Notes under the pieces: generated by a model
What the model was told of the DNA's origin: nothing
The model's database searches: none
Seen by the model: the letters and a program-made list of their open reading frames with translations, nothing else
Part shown: positions 33,721 through 43,507 of the stretch, in pieces
Layout of the letters: each line of letters opens with the position of its first letter
Numbering within the stretch: position 1 is the first letter of the stretch
Made by a program: the position numbers and the translations under genes
Source of the DNA: Pseudaquabacterium inlustre
Lineage (GTDB): Bacteria > Pseudomonadota > Gammaproteobacteria > Burkholderiales > Burkholderiaceae_C
Length of the DNA stretch: 64,000 bases
Direction of reading: 5' to 3'
Assembly (NCBI RefSeq): GCF_038066595.1
Contig: NZ_JBBUTH010000001.1
Span: forward strand, 868,001-932,000

Positions 33721-35138
33721 TGCTTGTTCTCCTGCTGCAACCGCGCCACCACCTGGCCCGGCACGGCGCCGATCGAGCCGGCACCCATCGCGATCACCAC
33801 ATCACCGCCGCGCGCATGGGCCAGGATGGCCTCGGGCAGCGCGCTGACGTCGTCCACGAACACCGGATCGACGCGGCCCGCCACACGCAAGGCGCGGGCC
33901 AGCGCGCGGCCGTCGGCGGCCACGATCGGCGCCTCGCCGGCGGCATACACCTCGGTCAGCAGCACGGCGTCGGCCTGGCCCATCACCTTGACGAAGTCCT
34001 CGAAGCAGTCGCGTGTGCGGGTGTAGCGGTGCGGCTGGAAGGCCAGCACCAGGCGCTGGCCCGGGAAGGCACCGCGTGCGGCCGCGATCACCGCCGCCAT
34101 CTCCACCGGGTGGTGGCCGTAGTCGTCGATCAATGTGAAGCTGCCGCCCTGGGCGACGGGGATCTCGCCGTACCGCTGGAAGCGCCGGCCCACGCCGCTG
34201 AAGGCCGCCAGCGCGCGCACGGTGGCGGCGTCGTCGAGCTCCAGTTCGGTGGCCACTGCGATGGTGGCCAGCGCGTTGCGCACGTTGTGCTCGCCGGGCA
34301 GGTTCAACGTCACGTCGAGCTCGGGCAGCTGGCTGCCGTCGCGCTCGCGGCGCCGGCAGGTGAAGCGCATCTGACCGCCAGCCAGGGCCTGCACGTTCAC
34401 GGCGCGCACCTGGGCGTCGGCGTTGAAGCCGTAGCTGATCACCGGGCGCGAGACCATCGGCAGGATGCTGCGCACACCGGGATCGTCGGTGCAGACGATG
34501 GCCGCGCCGTAGAAGGGCATGCGGTGCAGGAAGTCGACGAAGGCCGCCTTGAGCCGCGCGAAGTCATGCGCGTAGGTGTCCATGTGGTCGGCGTCGATGT
34601 TGGTGACGACGCTGAGCACCGGCGTGAGGTTCAGGAACGAGGCATCGCTCTCGTCGGCCTCGACCACGATGTAGTCGCCCGAACCCAGGCGCGCATTGGC
34701 GCCGGCCGCATTGAGCTTGCCGCCGATCACGAAGGTGGGGTCCACGCCGGCCTCGGCCAGCACGCTGGCCACCAGCGAGGTGGTGGTGGTCTTGCCATGC
34801 GTGCCGGCAATCGCGATGCCCTGCTTCAGGCGCATCAGCTCGGCCAGCATCTGCGCGCGCGCCACCACCGGGATGCCGCGTGCACGGGCGGTGATGACCT
34901 CGGGGTTGTCGCCCTTCACCGCGGTGCTGGTCACCACGGCCTGGGCGTCGCCCACGTTGGCGGCATCGTGGCCGATGGCCACGCGGATGCCCAGCTCGCC
35001 CAGGCGCTGCGTGGTGGCGCTGGCCGATTGATCGGAGCCCGAGACCTGGTAGCCCAGGTTGTGCAGGATCTCGGCGATGCCGGACATGCCGGCGCCGCCC
35101 ACGCCAATGAAGTGAATGCGCTTGACGGCGTGTTTCAT
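33717..35138 (-). CDS. murC: UDP-N-acetylmuramate--L-alanine ligase
   Basis: 473 residues. The N-terminal Rossmann part is IHFIGVGGAGMSGIAEIL, the ATP loop is IAGTHGKTTTTSLVASVL, and the central Mur ligase motif GDYIVVEADESDASFL binds the UDP-sugar. EHNVRNALATIAVA and FQPHRYTRT mark the later domains. It adds L-Ala to UDP-MurNAc. It overlaps murG upstream and ddlB downstream, both by ATGA. Confidence 0.98.
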   Translation of the reverse strand: MKHAVKRIHFIGVGGAGMSGIAEILHNLGYQVSGSDQSASATTQRLGELGIRVAIGHDAANVGDAQAVVTSTAVKGDNPEVITARARGIPVVARAQMLAELMRLKQGIAIAGTHGKTTTTSLVASVLAEAGVDPTFVIGGKLNAAGANARLGSGDYIVVEADESDASFLNLTPVLSVVTNIDADHMDTYAHDFARLKAAFVDFLHRMPFYGAAIVCTDDPGVRSILPMVSRPVISYGFNADAQVRAVNVQALAGGQMRFTCRRRERDGSQLPELDVTLNLPGEHNVRNALATIAVATELELDDAATVRALAAFSGVGRRFQRYGEIPVAQGGSFTLIDDYGHHPVEMAAVIAAARGAFPGQRLVLAFQPHRYTRTRDCFEDFVKVMGQADAVLLTEVYAAGEAPIVAADGRALARALRVAGRVDPVFVDDVSALPEAILAHARGGDVVIAMGAGSIGAVPGQVVARLQQENKQ

Positions 35139-36211
35139 GACTTGTTCACCAAGCGTTCGAGTTCATCGGCCACGCGTGCGGCGGCCTGGGGCCTGGCTGC
35201 GGCGCGGGCTTTCTCGGCCATGGCCAGCAGCGCGGTGCGGTCCAGCGCAGCCAGCTTGTCCGCCAGCAATTGCGGCGTGAGTTCGGTCTGCGGCAGATGG
35301 ATGCCGGCGCCCTGCCCCGCCAGCCACCGCGCGTTGTCGCGCTGGTGCGCGGTGGTGCTGACCACCAGCGGCACCAGGATGGCCGGCACGCCGGCGGCGC
35401 ACAGCTCGCTCACCGTCACCGCGCCGGCGCGGCACACGATCAGGTCGCACTGCGCCAGGCGCGTGGCCATGTCGTCGATGAAGGGCAGCACCTCGGCATC
35501 GGCCACGCCAGCGGCGGCATAGGCGGCGCGCACCGCATCGGCCTCTTTCGCGCCGGTCTGGTGCGTGACGATGGGGCGCTGATCCGCCGGCAGCGCGGCG
35601 ATGGCCTTCGGCACGTTGGCGTTGAGCACTTGCGCGCCCAGGCTGCCGCCCACCACCAGCAGGCGCAGCGGGCCGCTGCGGCCGGCAAGGCGCTGGGCCG
35701 GCGGTGCGATGGCCTCGATCTCGGCACGCACCGGATTGCCGGTCACCAGGCCCTGCTTGACGTGCGAAGCCGGGCCGTCGAAGCCGAAGGCCACGCGGTC
35801 GGCCACCGGCAGCAGGCTCTTGTTGGACAGCAGCAGCGCCGCATCGGCATTCACCAGCATCAGCGGCTTGCCGAGTGCCGCGGCGGCATAGCCACCGGGA
35901 AAGCACACATAGCCACCCATGCCCAGCACCGCACTGGCGCGGCGCCGGCGCAGGATGGCGGCGCTGTCCCACAGCGCCTTGAGCATGCGAAAGGCCCCAG
36001 TCAGCGTATGCATCAGGCCCTTGCCGCGCAGGCCGCTGAAGGCCAGCGTGTCCATCGCGATGCCGCTGGGCGGCACCAGCTTGTTCTCCATGCCGGTGGC
36101 GGTGCCCAGCCAGCTCACGGTCCAGCCGCGGCGCTGCACTTCGCGCGCCACCGCCAGGCCGGGCATGATGTGCCCGCCGGTGCCTGCTGCCATGACCACG
36201 AGGTGCGGCAT
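35135..36211 (-). CDS. murG: UDP-GlcNAc:lipid I N-acetylglucosaminyltransferase MurG
   Basis: 358 residues from the ATG at 36211. The first GT-B G-loop is MAAGTGGHIMPGLAVA, the second AVLGMGGYVCFPGG, and the donor-binding site is LIVCRAGAVTVSELCAAGVP. It converts lipid I to lipid II on the cytoplasmic face of the inner membrane. The start overlaps the ftsW stop by one base (TGATG) and the stop overlaps murC (ATGA). The longer reading frame upstream is spurious. Confidence 0.98.
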   Translation of the reverse strand: MPHLVVMAAGTGGHIMPGLAVAREVQRRGWTVSWLGTATGMENKLVPPSGIAMDTLAFSGLRGKGLMHTLTGAFRMLKALWDSAAILRRRRASAVLGMGGYVCFPGGYAAAALGKPLMLVNADAALLLSNKSLLPVADRVAFGFDGPASHVKQGLVTGNPVRAEIEAIAPPAQRLAGRSGPLRLLVVGGSLGAQVLNANVPKAIAALPADQRPIVTHQTGAKEADAVRAAYAAAGVADAEVLPFIDDMATRLAQCDLIVCRAGAVTVSELCAAGVPAILVPLVVSTTAHQRDNARWLAGQGAGIHLPQTELTPQLLADKLAALDRTALLAMAEKARAAARPQAAARVADELERLVNKS

Positions 36212-37479
36212 CAGGCCCTGCCTCCGCGCATCAGCTGCCGGTTCTCGATGTCCACCCTGAGAACAATCGCCAGCGCCACGAGGTTCAGCAGGATGGCCGA
36301 GCCGCCATAGCTCAGCAGCGGCAGCGTCAGGCCCTTGGTGGGCAGCGCGCCCAGGTTCACGCCCATGTTGATCAGCGCCTGGCCACCGAACCAGATGCCG
36401 ATCCCTTGCACCATCAGGCCGGCGAACACGCGGTCCAGCACCACGGCCTGGCGGCCGATGACGAAGATGCGGCGGGTCAGCCAGAAGAAGGCCAGGATCA
36501 CGCAGGACACACCCACGAAGCCCAGCTCTTCGCCGATCACCGCCATCAGGAAGTCGGTGTGCGCCTCGGGCAGGTAGTGCAGCTTCTCGATGCTGCCGCC
36601 CAGGCCCTGGCCCGAGAACTCGCCACGGCCGATGGCGATCAGCGAGTGCGTAAGCTGGTAGCCCTTGCCTTTGGCGTAGACCGGATCCCACGGGTCCAGA
36701 AAGGCCAGGATGCGCGCGCGGCGGAACGGGCTGGTGGCGATCATCAGCGCGAAGGCGCCCAGCAGCACCGCCACGCTGAGGAAGAACATGCGGCCGTTCA
36801 CGCCGCCCAGGAACAGGATGCCCAGCGCCATCATCGCGATGACGACAAAGGCGCCCATGTCGGGCTCGGCCAGCAGCAGCAGGCCGATCACCGCCAGCGC
36901 CACCGCCATCGGCCACACGGCCTGGAAGAAGCGCTCCTTCACTTCCATCTTGCGCACCATGTAGCTGGCCGCGTACATCGCGATGCCCAGCTTGGCCAGC
37001 TCACTCGGCTGGAAGTTCATCACCCCCAGCGGCAGCCAGCGCCGCGCGCCGTTCACGCCCTTGCCCACACCGGGGATCAGCACCAGGGTCAGCAGCAGCA
37101 GCGAGGCCACGAACAGCCACGGCGCCCAACGCTCCCACTGGTTGACGGGGATCTGCACCACCACCACGGCGGCGATGAAGGCCAGCGCCAGCGAGAAGGC
37201 ATGGCGCGTGAGGAAGAAGGTGGACGAGTAGCGCGCGTACTTGGGGCTGTCGGGCAGCGCCACGCTGGCCGAATACACCATCACCAGACCCAGCGCCAGC
37301 AGGCCCAGCGTGCACCACACCAGCGCCGTGTCGAAGCCGGCGATGCGTGGCGCCTGGCCGGCCGTGGGGCCCTGCCAGTCGTGGATGGGCACGGCCTCGC
37401 CGCCACCGCCACCGCTGCGCAGCGACTTCAGGCGCGCCAGCAGGCTGACGGGGTTGAAGCGGTCGGCGAAAGCGCTCAT
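36211..37479 (-). CDS. ftsW: SEDS peptidoglycan polymerase FtsW
   Basis: 422 residues with about ten membrane helices after a ~40-residue cytoplasmic start. The SEDS family signatures are NGARRWLPLG...NFQPSELAKLGIAMY, GEFSGQGLGGSIEKLHYLPE and HTDFLMAVIGEELGFVG; the catalytic Asp lies in the HTDF region. It polymerises septal glycan together with FtsI. It joins murD and murG by single-base TGATG overlaps. Confidence 0.98.
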   Translation of the reverse strand: MSAFADRFNPVSLLARLKSLRSGGGGGEAVPIHDWQGPTAGQAPRIAGFDTALVWCTLGLLALGLVMVYSASVALPDSPKYARYSSTFFLTRHAFSLALAFIAAVVVVQIPVNQWERWAPWLFVASLLLLTLVLIPGVGKGVNGARRWLPLGVMNFQPSELAKLGIAMYAASYMVRKMEVKERFFQAVWPMAVALAVIGLLLLAEPDMGAFVVIAMMALGILFLGGVNGRMFFLSVAVLLGAFALMIATSPFRRARILAFLDPWDPVYAKGKGYQLTHSLIAIGRGEFSGQGLGGSIEKLHYLPEAHTDFLMAVIGEELGFVGVSCVILAFFWLTRRIFVIGRQAVVLDRVFAGLMVQGIGIWFGGQALINMGVNLGALPTKGLTLPLLSYGGSAILLNLVALAIVLRVDIENRQLMRGGRA

Positions 37480-39305
37480 CAGAACATCTCCCCACGCGCA
37501 TCGGCCTCGGCCTGCACCGCGGCCACGAACACCTCGGCGCGGTGGGCGTAGTTGCGGAACATGTCCAGGCTGGCGCAGGCCGGGCTCAGCAGCACCGCGT
37601 CACCGGGCCGGGCCTGCTCGAAGCACCAGGCCACGGCGGCTTGCAGCGTGTCATGGCCCTGCATCGGCAACGGCGTGTCGCCGGTGGCCACGTCGGCCAG
37701 CGCGGCCTGGATCGCCGGTGCGTCACGGCCGATCAGGGCCACGGCGCGGGCATGGCGGGCCACCGGCGCGGCCAGCGGCGCGAAGTCCTGGCCCTTGCCG
37801 TCACCGCCCAGGATGACCACCAGCTTGGCCGGTGCCTTGTCGGCGCCCAGGCCCACCAGCGCGGCCACGGTGGCGCCCACGTTGGTGCCCTTGCTGTCGT
37901 CGAAAGCCTCGACACCGCCCACCGTGGCCACATAGGCCACGCGGTGCGGCTCGCCGCCATAATCGCGCAGGCCGTGCAGCATCGGCGCCAGCGGGCAGCC
38001 GATGGCGGTGGCCAGCGCCAGCGCGGCCAGCGCATTGGCGGCGTTGTGGCGGCCGCGCACGCGCAGCGCATCGGCCGGCATCAGGCGCTGCAACTGGATC
38101 TCGTCGTCCTCGGCCGCGGCCTTGCGGCTGCTGCGCTTGAGGGTCTCGTCCACCTCGCGGGCGCGCACCAGCCAGGCCATGCCGTTCTCGGTGACCAGGC
38201 CGAAATCGCCCGGCTGCTGCGGCGCATCGAGCCCGAAGCGCACCACCTTGCGCTGCAGCGTGCGCGGCTTGACGCCGCGGCCGCCCTTGACCACCACCGG
38301 CGCCGGCACCAGCGACTCGACGGCCAGGTCATCGCGGTTGATCACCATCACCGTGGCGCCTTCGACACCGGCCGGGCCGTAGATGCGCGCCTTGGCCGCC
38401 GTGTACGCGGCCATGTCGCCGTGCCAGTCGAGGTGATCCTGCGTGATGTTCAGCACCGCGGCGGCGCTGGGCGCGAAGCCCTGCACGCCGTCGAGCTGGA
38501 AGCTGGAGAGTTCGAGCACCCACACCTCGGGCAGCACCTCGAAGGTGGGCGCGGCCGGCGGCGGCGGGGCGATGGGCAGTGCGGCGGGTTCGTCGTCGTC
38601 GGCGGGGATGTCGGCGTCGGCAGCGATCGCTTCGGCCGCCTCGGGGGTGTCGGCTGCAGCCACGGCTTCGTCGGTTGCTGCTGCCTCAGCCTGCTCATCA
38701 GCGCCGGTGGCCGCTTCCTGCGCATCACCGGCTGGCTGCGCCTGGTCTGCGGTGTCCGCCGCATCAGCCTCCGGCTCAGGCGCACGCACCGGCTCGGCAT
38801 CCAGCGCGGCGGCCAGCGTGTCCAGCATCGTCGGGCCGATGTTGCCGGCCATGGCCACGCGCTTGCCGCAGCGCTCGACCAGCAGCGCCGTCATCGACGT
38901 GGTGGTGGTCTTGCCGTTGGTGCCAGTGATGGCCAGCACGGCCGGTGCGTAACCGCGGTCGGCCTTCAGGTCGGCCAGCGCCCGGGCGAACAGGTCGAGC
39001 TCGCCGCCCAGCGCGATGCCGGTGGCACGCGCCGCGTCCAGCAGGCCCACGATGCGCGCATCGTGTGGCGCCAGACCGGGGCTCTTGAGCACCAGCTTGA
39101 ACGTGCCCAGGTCCTCGGCGCCCAGCGTGCCCGAGCGCAGCGTCACCGCCGGCAGTTCGGCCGTCAGCACCGCGGCCTGCGGCGGGTTGGGCCGCGAATC
39201 CCACACCTGCACGCGGGCACCGTGGCGCGCGCACCAGCGCGCCATGGCCAGGCCGGAATCCCCCAGGCCCAGCACCAGCACGTCGAGGTCTTGCAAGTGG
39301 TTCAT
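37479..39305 (-). CDS. murD: UDP-N-acetylmuramoylalanine--D-glutamate ligase with acidic insertion
   Basis: 608 residues, far longer than the ~440 of E. coli MurD. Landmarks are DVLVLGLGDSGLAMARW, the ATP loop LAITGTNGKTTTTSM, VLELSSFQLDG, NITQDHLDWHGD and GRHNAANALAALALA. It adds D-Glu to UDP-MurNAc-L-Ala. A low-complexity Ala/Asp/Glu/Pro-rich segment of about 85 residues (171-255) is inserted between the ATP-binding strand and the strand before VLELSSFQ. A second, basic insertion occurs around RGVKPRTLQRKVVRFG. Catalytic motifs are intact and the frame is unbroken, so the enzyme should work. It starts 7 bp after mraY. Confidence 0.96.
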   Translation of the reverse strand: MNHLQDLDVLVLGLGDSGLAMARWCARHGARVQVWDSRPNPPQAAVLTAELPAVTLRSGTLGAEDLGTFKLVLKSPGLAPHDARIVGLLDAARATGIALGGELDLFARALADLKADRGYAPAVLAITGTNGKTTTTSMTALLVERCGKRVAMAGNIGPTMLDTLAAALDAEPVRAPEPEADAADTADQAQPAGDAQEAATGADEQAEAAATDEAVAAADTPEAAEAIAADADIPADDDEPAALPIAPPPPAAPTFEVLPEVWVLELSSFQLDGVQGFAPSAAAVLNITQDHLDWHGDMAAYTAAKARIYGPAGVEGATVMVINRDDLAVESLVPAPVVVKGGRGVKPRTLQRKVVRFGLDAPQQPGDFGLVTENGMAWLVRAREVDETLKRSSRKAAAEDDEIQLQRLMPADALRVRGRHNAANALAALALATAIGCPLAPMLHGLRDYGGEPHRVAYVATVGGVEAFDDSKGTNVGATVAALVGLGADKAPAKLVVILGGDGKGQDFAPLAAPVARHARAVALIGRDAPAIQAALADVATGDTPLPMQGHDTLQAAVAWCFEQARPGDAVLLSPACASLDMFRNYAHRAEVFVAAVQAEADARGEMF

Positions 39306-39312
39306 CGCGTGC

Positions 39313-40491
39313 TCAGCGGAGTTTGAGCGAGGCCAGGCCGACCATGCACAGCAGCATCGTGATGATCCAGAAGCGGATCACGACCTGGGTCTCCTTCCAG
39401 CCCTTCTTCTCGAAGTGGTGGTGCAGCGGCGCCATCAGGAAGATGCGGCGGCCCTCGCCGTAGCGCTTCTTGGTGTACTTGAACCAGCTCACCTGGATCA
39501 TCACCGACAGCACCTCGGCCACGAACACCGCGCCCATGATGCCGAGCACGATCTCCTGGCGCGTGATGACCGCGATGGTGCCCAGCGCGCCGCCCAGCGA
39601 CAGCGCGCCCACGTCGCCCATGAACACCTGGGCCGGATGCGCGTTGAACCACAGGAAGGCCAGGCCGGCGCCGGCCATCGCGCCGCAGAAGATCAGCAGT
39701 TCGCCGGCGCCCGGGATGTACGGGAAGAACAGGTACTTGCTGTAGACCGCGTTGCCGACGATGTAGGCGAAGATGCCGAGTGCCGAACCCACCAGCACCA
39801 CCGGCATGATGGCCAGGCCATCGAGCCCGTCGGTGAAGTTCACCGCGTTGCTGCAGCCGACGATGACGAAGTAGGTCACGCCGATGAAGCCCAGCACGCC
39901 CAGCGGGTAGTTGATGGTCTTGAAGAACGGCACCATCAGGCCGGCCTTGGGCGGCAGCTCGGCGGTGAAGCCCGAGGCGATCCACTGGAAGAACAGCTCC
40001 AGCACGCGCTGGTTGGTGCTTTCCGACACCGCGAAGGCCAGGTACATCGCGGCTAGCACGCCGATCAGGCTCTGCCAGAAGAACTTCTCGCGCGAGCGCA
40101 TGCCCTCGGGGTCTTTCTTGACCACCTTGCGCCAGTCGTCCACCCAGCCCACGGCGCCGAAGCCGAAGGTGACCACCATCACCACCCACACGAAGCGGTT
40201 GGTCCAGTCGAACCACAGGATGGTGGACACGCCGATGCCGATCAGCACCAGCACGCCGCCCATGGTGGGCGTGCCGCGTTTTTGCAGATGGGCCTGCACG
40301 CCGTACTCGCGGATCGGCTGGCCGATCTTCAGTTCGGTGAGGCGGCGGATCACCCAGGGCCCGAAGGCCAGGCCGATCAGCAGCGCGGTCATGCTGGCCA
40401 TCACCGCGCGGAAAGTCAGGTACTGGAAGATGCGCAGGAAGCCCCACTCGGGGAACTGCGCCAGCAGCCACTGCGACAGGCTCAGCAGCAT
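39313..40491 (-). CDS. mraY: Phospho-N-acetylmuramoyl-pentapeptide-transferase MraY
   Basis: 392 residues with about ten membrane helices. Motifs are GTPTMGGVLVL, NFTDGLDGLAIMPVV with the catalytic Asp pair, FMGDVGALSLGGALGTIAV, and the cytoplasmic triad APLHHHFEKKGW. It transfers phospho-MurNAc-pentapeptide to undecaprenyl phosphate, giving lipid I. It overlaps the end of murF by 10 bp. Confidence 0.98.
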   Translation of the reverse strand: MLLSLSQWLLAQFPEWGFLRIFQYLTFRAVMASMTALLIGLAFGPWVIRRLTELKIGQPIREYGVQAHLQKRGTPTMGGVLVLIGIGVSTILWFDWTNRFVWVVMVVTFGFGAVGWVDDWRKVVKKDPEGMRSREKFFWQSLIGVLAAMYLAFAVSESTNQRVLELFFQWIASGFTAELPPKAGLMVPFFKTINYPLGVLGFIGVTYFVIVGCSNAVNFTDGLDGLAIMPVVLVGSALGIFAYIVGNAVYSKYLFFPYIPGAGELLIFCGAMAGAGLAFLWFNAHPAQVFMGDVGALSLGGALGTIAVITRQEIVLGIMGAVFVAEVLSVMIQVSWFKYTKKRYGEGRRIFLMAPLHHHFEKKGWKETQVVIRFWIITMLLCMVGLASLKLR

Positions 40492-41981
40492 GCGCCGCCC
40501 TCCTGTGCCGGGTTGGCCTGGGCGGCCGCGGCCGCACGGTCGCGCAGCGCGCGCACCACCTGTTCCATGCGCATGAAGCGCGATCCTTTCACCAGCACCG
40601 CGCCACAGGCGGGTGCGTCATCCAGCGCGGCCACCACGGCCGCGGCGTTGTCGAAGTGGCGGGCACCGGCACCGCCGGCGGTGCCGCCCGCCGATCCCTG
40701 GCCATAGGCTTGCGCCGCGTGGGCGCAGAGCGGGCCAGCGGTCCACAGCGCGTCGATGCCGGCGGCGCGCGCATGGGCGCCCACCTCGGCATGGAAGGCC
40801 GGGCCTTCGTCGCCCACCTCGCCCATGTCGCCCAGCACCAGCCAGCGCGGCGCGGGCAGCGTGGCCAGCAGGTCGATGGCGGCGCGCACCGAGTCGGGGT
40901 TGGCGTTGTAGCTGTCGTCCACCAGCGTGACGCTGCGGCCACCCTGCAGCAGCCGGCTGGCCTGCGAGCGGCCGCTCACCGGGCGGAAGGCCTCCAGCCC
41001 GGCCAGCACCGCGGCCAGCGGCGCACCGGCGGCCAGCGTGGCGGCGGCGGCGGCCAGCGCGTTGCGCACGTTGTGGCGGCCGGCGGCATGCAGATGGCAC
41101 TCGGCCGGGCCGGCGGGGGTGTGCAGGCGCAGCGCCCAATGCCCGGCCAGCGCGTCCTGCGCGTCGGAGTCGTCGGCCACCCACACGGCATCGTCGTGCA
41201 CGTCGGCCACGGCATCCAGCGCGAAGGTCAGCGTGGGCCGCGTGCCGGCCAGTTGCTGCCACACGCCGGCATGCGCATCGTCGGCCGGGAACACCGCCAC
41301 ACCGCCGGCCGGCAGCGCACTGATGACGCTGCCGTTCTCGTGCGCCACGGCCTCGACCGAGGCCATGAACTCCTGGTGCTCGCGCTGCGCGTTGTTGACG
41401 ATGGCCACCGTGGGCTGCGCGATCGCGGCCAGCTGGGCGATCTCGCCCGGGTGGTTCATGCCCAGCTCCAGCACCGCGGCACGGTGGTGCGGGCGCAGGC
41501 GCAGCGCGGTGAGTGGCACGCCGATGTGGTTGTTGTAGTTGCCGGCGGTGGCCAGCGCATGGTCCTCGCCCACCCAGGCGCGCAGGATGCTGGCCACCAT
41601 CTGCGTGACGGTGGTCTTGCCATTGCTGCCGGTCACGGCGATCAGCGGCAGCGTGTGGCGTGCGCGCCAGGCGGCGGCCAGCTGCTGCAGCGCGGCCAGC
41701 GCGTCGGGCACTTCCAGGCCGGGCAGGCCGCAGCGATCGATGCCGCGCTCGGCAATCACGGCCACGGCGCCGGCGGCGCGGGCCTGGGGCAGGAAGTCGT
41801 GCGCATCGAAGCGCTCGCCACGCAGCGCCACGAACAGGTCGCCCGGCTGCAGCGTGCGCGTGTCGGTGTGCACGCGGTGGATGTGGGCCGCGGCCAGCGC
41901 AGCCGGGTCGGCGGCCACCAGGCGGCTGCCGGGCAGCAGCGCGTGCGCCTGGGTCAGCGTCATCATGATGTCGGTGCTCAT
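40482..41981 (-). CDS. murF: UDP-N-acetylmuramoyl-tripeptide--D-alanyl-D-alanine ligase
   Basis: 499 residues. The N-terminal domain recognises the tripeptide precursor (HTDTRTLQPGDLFVALRGER). The ATP loop is LIAVTGSNGKTTVTQMVASI, followed by LELGMNHPGEIAQLA, AGRHNVRNALAAAAA and VDDSYNANPDSVRAAID. It adds D-Ala-D-Ala to the tripeptide. ATGA overlap with murE, 10-bp overlap with mraY. Confidence 0.98.
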   Translation of the reverse strand: MSTDIMMTLTQAHALLPGSRLVAADPAALAAAHIHRVHTDTRTLQPGDLFVALRGERFDAHDFLPQARAAGAVAVIAERGIDRCGLPGLEVPDALAALQQLAAAWRARHTLPLIAVTGSNGKTTVTQMVASILRAWVGEDHALATAGNYNNHIGVPLTALRLRPHHRAAVLELGMNHPGEIAQLAAIAQPTVAIVNNAQREHQEFMASVEAVAHENGSVISALPAGGVAVFPADDAHAGVWQQLAGTRPTLTFALDAVADVHDDAVWVADDSDAQDALAGHWALRLHTPAGPAECHLHAAGRHNVRNALAAAAATLAAGAPLAAVLAGLEAFRPVSGRSQASRLLQGGRSVTLVDDSYNANPDSVRAAIDLLATLPAPRWLVLGDMGEVGDEGPAFHAEVGAHARAAGIDALWTAGPLCAHAAQAYGQGSAGGTAGGAGARHFDNAAAVVAALDDAPACGAVLVKGSRFMRMEQVVRALRDRAAAAAQANPAQEGGACC

Positions 41982-43504
41982 GCCGCACCCCGCAGGCCCA
42001 GCGCCTCGGCGGCCACCGCGGCATCCAGGAACGGGCGCTTGACGCCGGCCACCTCCTGGTAGTCCTCATGGCCCTTGCCGGCGATCAGCACCACATCATT
42101 CGCGGCGGCGCTGCGCACGGCATGGGTGATGGCGTCGCGGCGGTCCTCGATCACAGCCACGGCGCTGGAGTCGGCGATGCCGGCCAGGATCTGGCACAGG
42201 ATGGCGGCGGGCGCTTCGCGGCGCGGGTTGTCGCTGGTCAGCACCACGGTGTCGGCCAGGCGGCGGGCGATGGCGCCCATCAACGGGCGCTTGGTGGCAT
42301 CGCGGTCGCCACCGCAGCCGAAGACACACCACAGCCGGCCACCGCGGGCCGCCGCCAGCGGACGCAGCGCGCGGATGGCCTTCTCCAGCGCATCGGGCGT
42401 GTGGGCGTAGTCCACCACCACCTCGGGCTGGCCGGGCTGCGTGGCCACGCGGTCCATGCGGCCCGGCACCGGCGTGAGCCGCGGCACCACGGCAACGGCA
42501 TCGGCCAGGGCCACGCCCAGCGCGCGCAGCGCCGCCAGCACCACCAGCAGGTTGTGCGCGTTGTAGTCGCCGATCAGGCCGCTGCGCAGCTCGGCGCGGG
42601 CCTCGCTGCCGTCGGCCAAGCGCTCCACCACGCTGAAGGCCAGGCCGCCATCGGCATAGCGCAGGCCATCGGCACGCAGGCGCGCGTCGCGGCGCTGCAC
42701 GGCGCACGACCACACATCCAGCTGGCCCTGGCCGCTCAGTTCGGCCGCCAGGTGCTCGCCCTGGGCATCGTCCACGTCGATGGCCGCGGCACGCAGCCCC
42801 GGCCAGCTGAACAGCGCGCGCTTGGCCGCCCAGTAGGCGGCCATGTCGCCGTGGTAGTCGAGGTGGTCGCGCGTGAAGTTGGTGAACTGCGCCACCGCGA
42901 TCGGCGCGCCGGCCAGGCGGTGCTCGACGATGCCGATCGACGAGGCCTCGATGGCGCAGGCCGTGCAGCCGGCATCGGCCAGCGCGCGGAAGGTGGCCTG
43001 CAGCGTCACCGGATCGGGCGTGGTCAGGCCGGTGAAATCGATGCGGCCGGGCTGGCCGTCCAGCGGCGGCTCGCCCACGCCCAACGTGCCCACCACGCCG
43101 CAGCGCTGTCCCAGCGCGGTGAGCGCCTGGGCCGTCCACCACGCGGTGCTGCTCTTGCCGTTGGTGCCGGTGGCAGCCACCACCTGAAGCGCCTGGCCGG
43201 GCCGGCCGAACCAGTCGGCGGCGATGGCGCCGGTGGCGGCCTTCAGGCCGTGCAGCGCGGCGATGCGGCCATCGGCGGCATCGAAGCCGAAGGCCTCCAC
43301 GCCCTCGGCCTCGACGAGGCAGGCGCCAGCACCCGAAGCCAGCGCGCTGGCCACATGGGCGCGGCCGTCGGTGGCGTAGCCGGGCCAGGCGATGAAGGCA
43401 TCACCGGGCTGGACGCGGCGGCTGTCGGTGCGCAGCATGGCGCCGGCGGCCAGCTGCGACTGCAGCCAGGCCACGGCCTGCTCGGGGTGGGTCAGGCGCA
43501 GCAT
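41978..43504 (-). CDS. murE: UDP-MurNAc-tripeptide synthetase, meso-diaminopimelate type
   Basis: 508 residues. It has TDSRRVQPGDAFIAWPGY near the N-terminus, the ATP loop VVAATGTNGKSSTAWW, and FTRDHLDYHGDMAAYW. The specificity motif is DNPR (LTSDNPRREAP), diagnostic of meso-diaminopimelate rather than lysine. The organism therefore has DAP-type peptidoglycan, matching the OmpA-type anchor protein encoded earlier in the window. It starts 3 bp after ftsI. Confidence 0.98.
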   Translation of the reverse strand: MLRLTHPEQAVAWLQSQLAAGAMLRTDSRRVQPGDAFIAWPGYATDGRAHVASALASGAGACLVEAEGVEAFGFDAADGRIAALHGLKAATGAIAADWFGRPGQALQVVAATGTNGKSSTAWWTAQALTALGQRCGVVGTLGVGEPPLDGQPGRIDFTGLTTPDPVTLQATFRALADAGCTACAIEASSIGIVEHRLAGAPIAVAQFTNFTRDHLDYHGDMAAYWAAKRALFSWPGLRAAAIDVDDAQGEHLAAELSGQGQLDVWSCAVQRRDARLRADGLRYADGGLAFSVVERLADGSEARAELRSGLIGDYNAHNLLVVLAALRALGVALADAVAVVPRLTPVPGRMDRVATQPGQPEVVVDYAHTPDALEKAIRALRPLAAARGGRLWCVFGCGGDRDATKRPLMGAIARRLADTVVLTSDNPRREAPAAILCQILAGIADSSAVAVIEDRRDAITHAVRSAAANDVVLIAGKGHEDYQEVAGVKRPFLDAAVAAEALGLRGAA

Positions 43505-43507
43505 GGC

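Noticed and set aside
35139..36000. Overlapping Arg-rich frames antisense or out of frame to murG, murD, mraY and murF
   Set aside because: Typical GC-skew shadow frames without ribosome-binding sites or recognisable domains.
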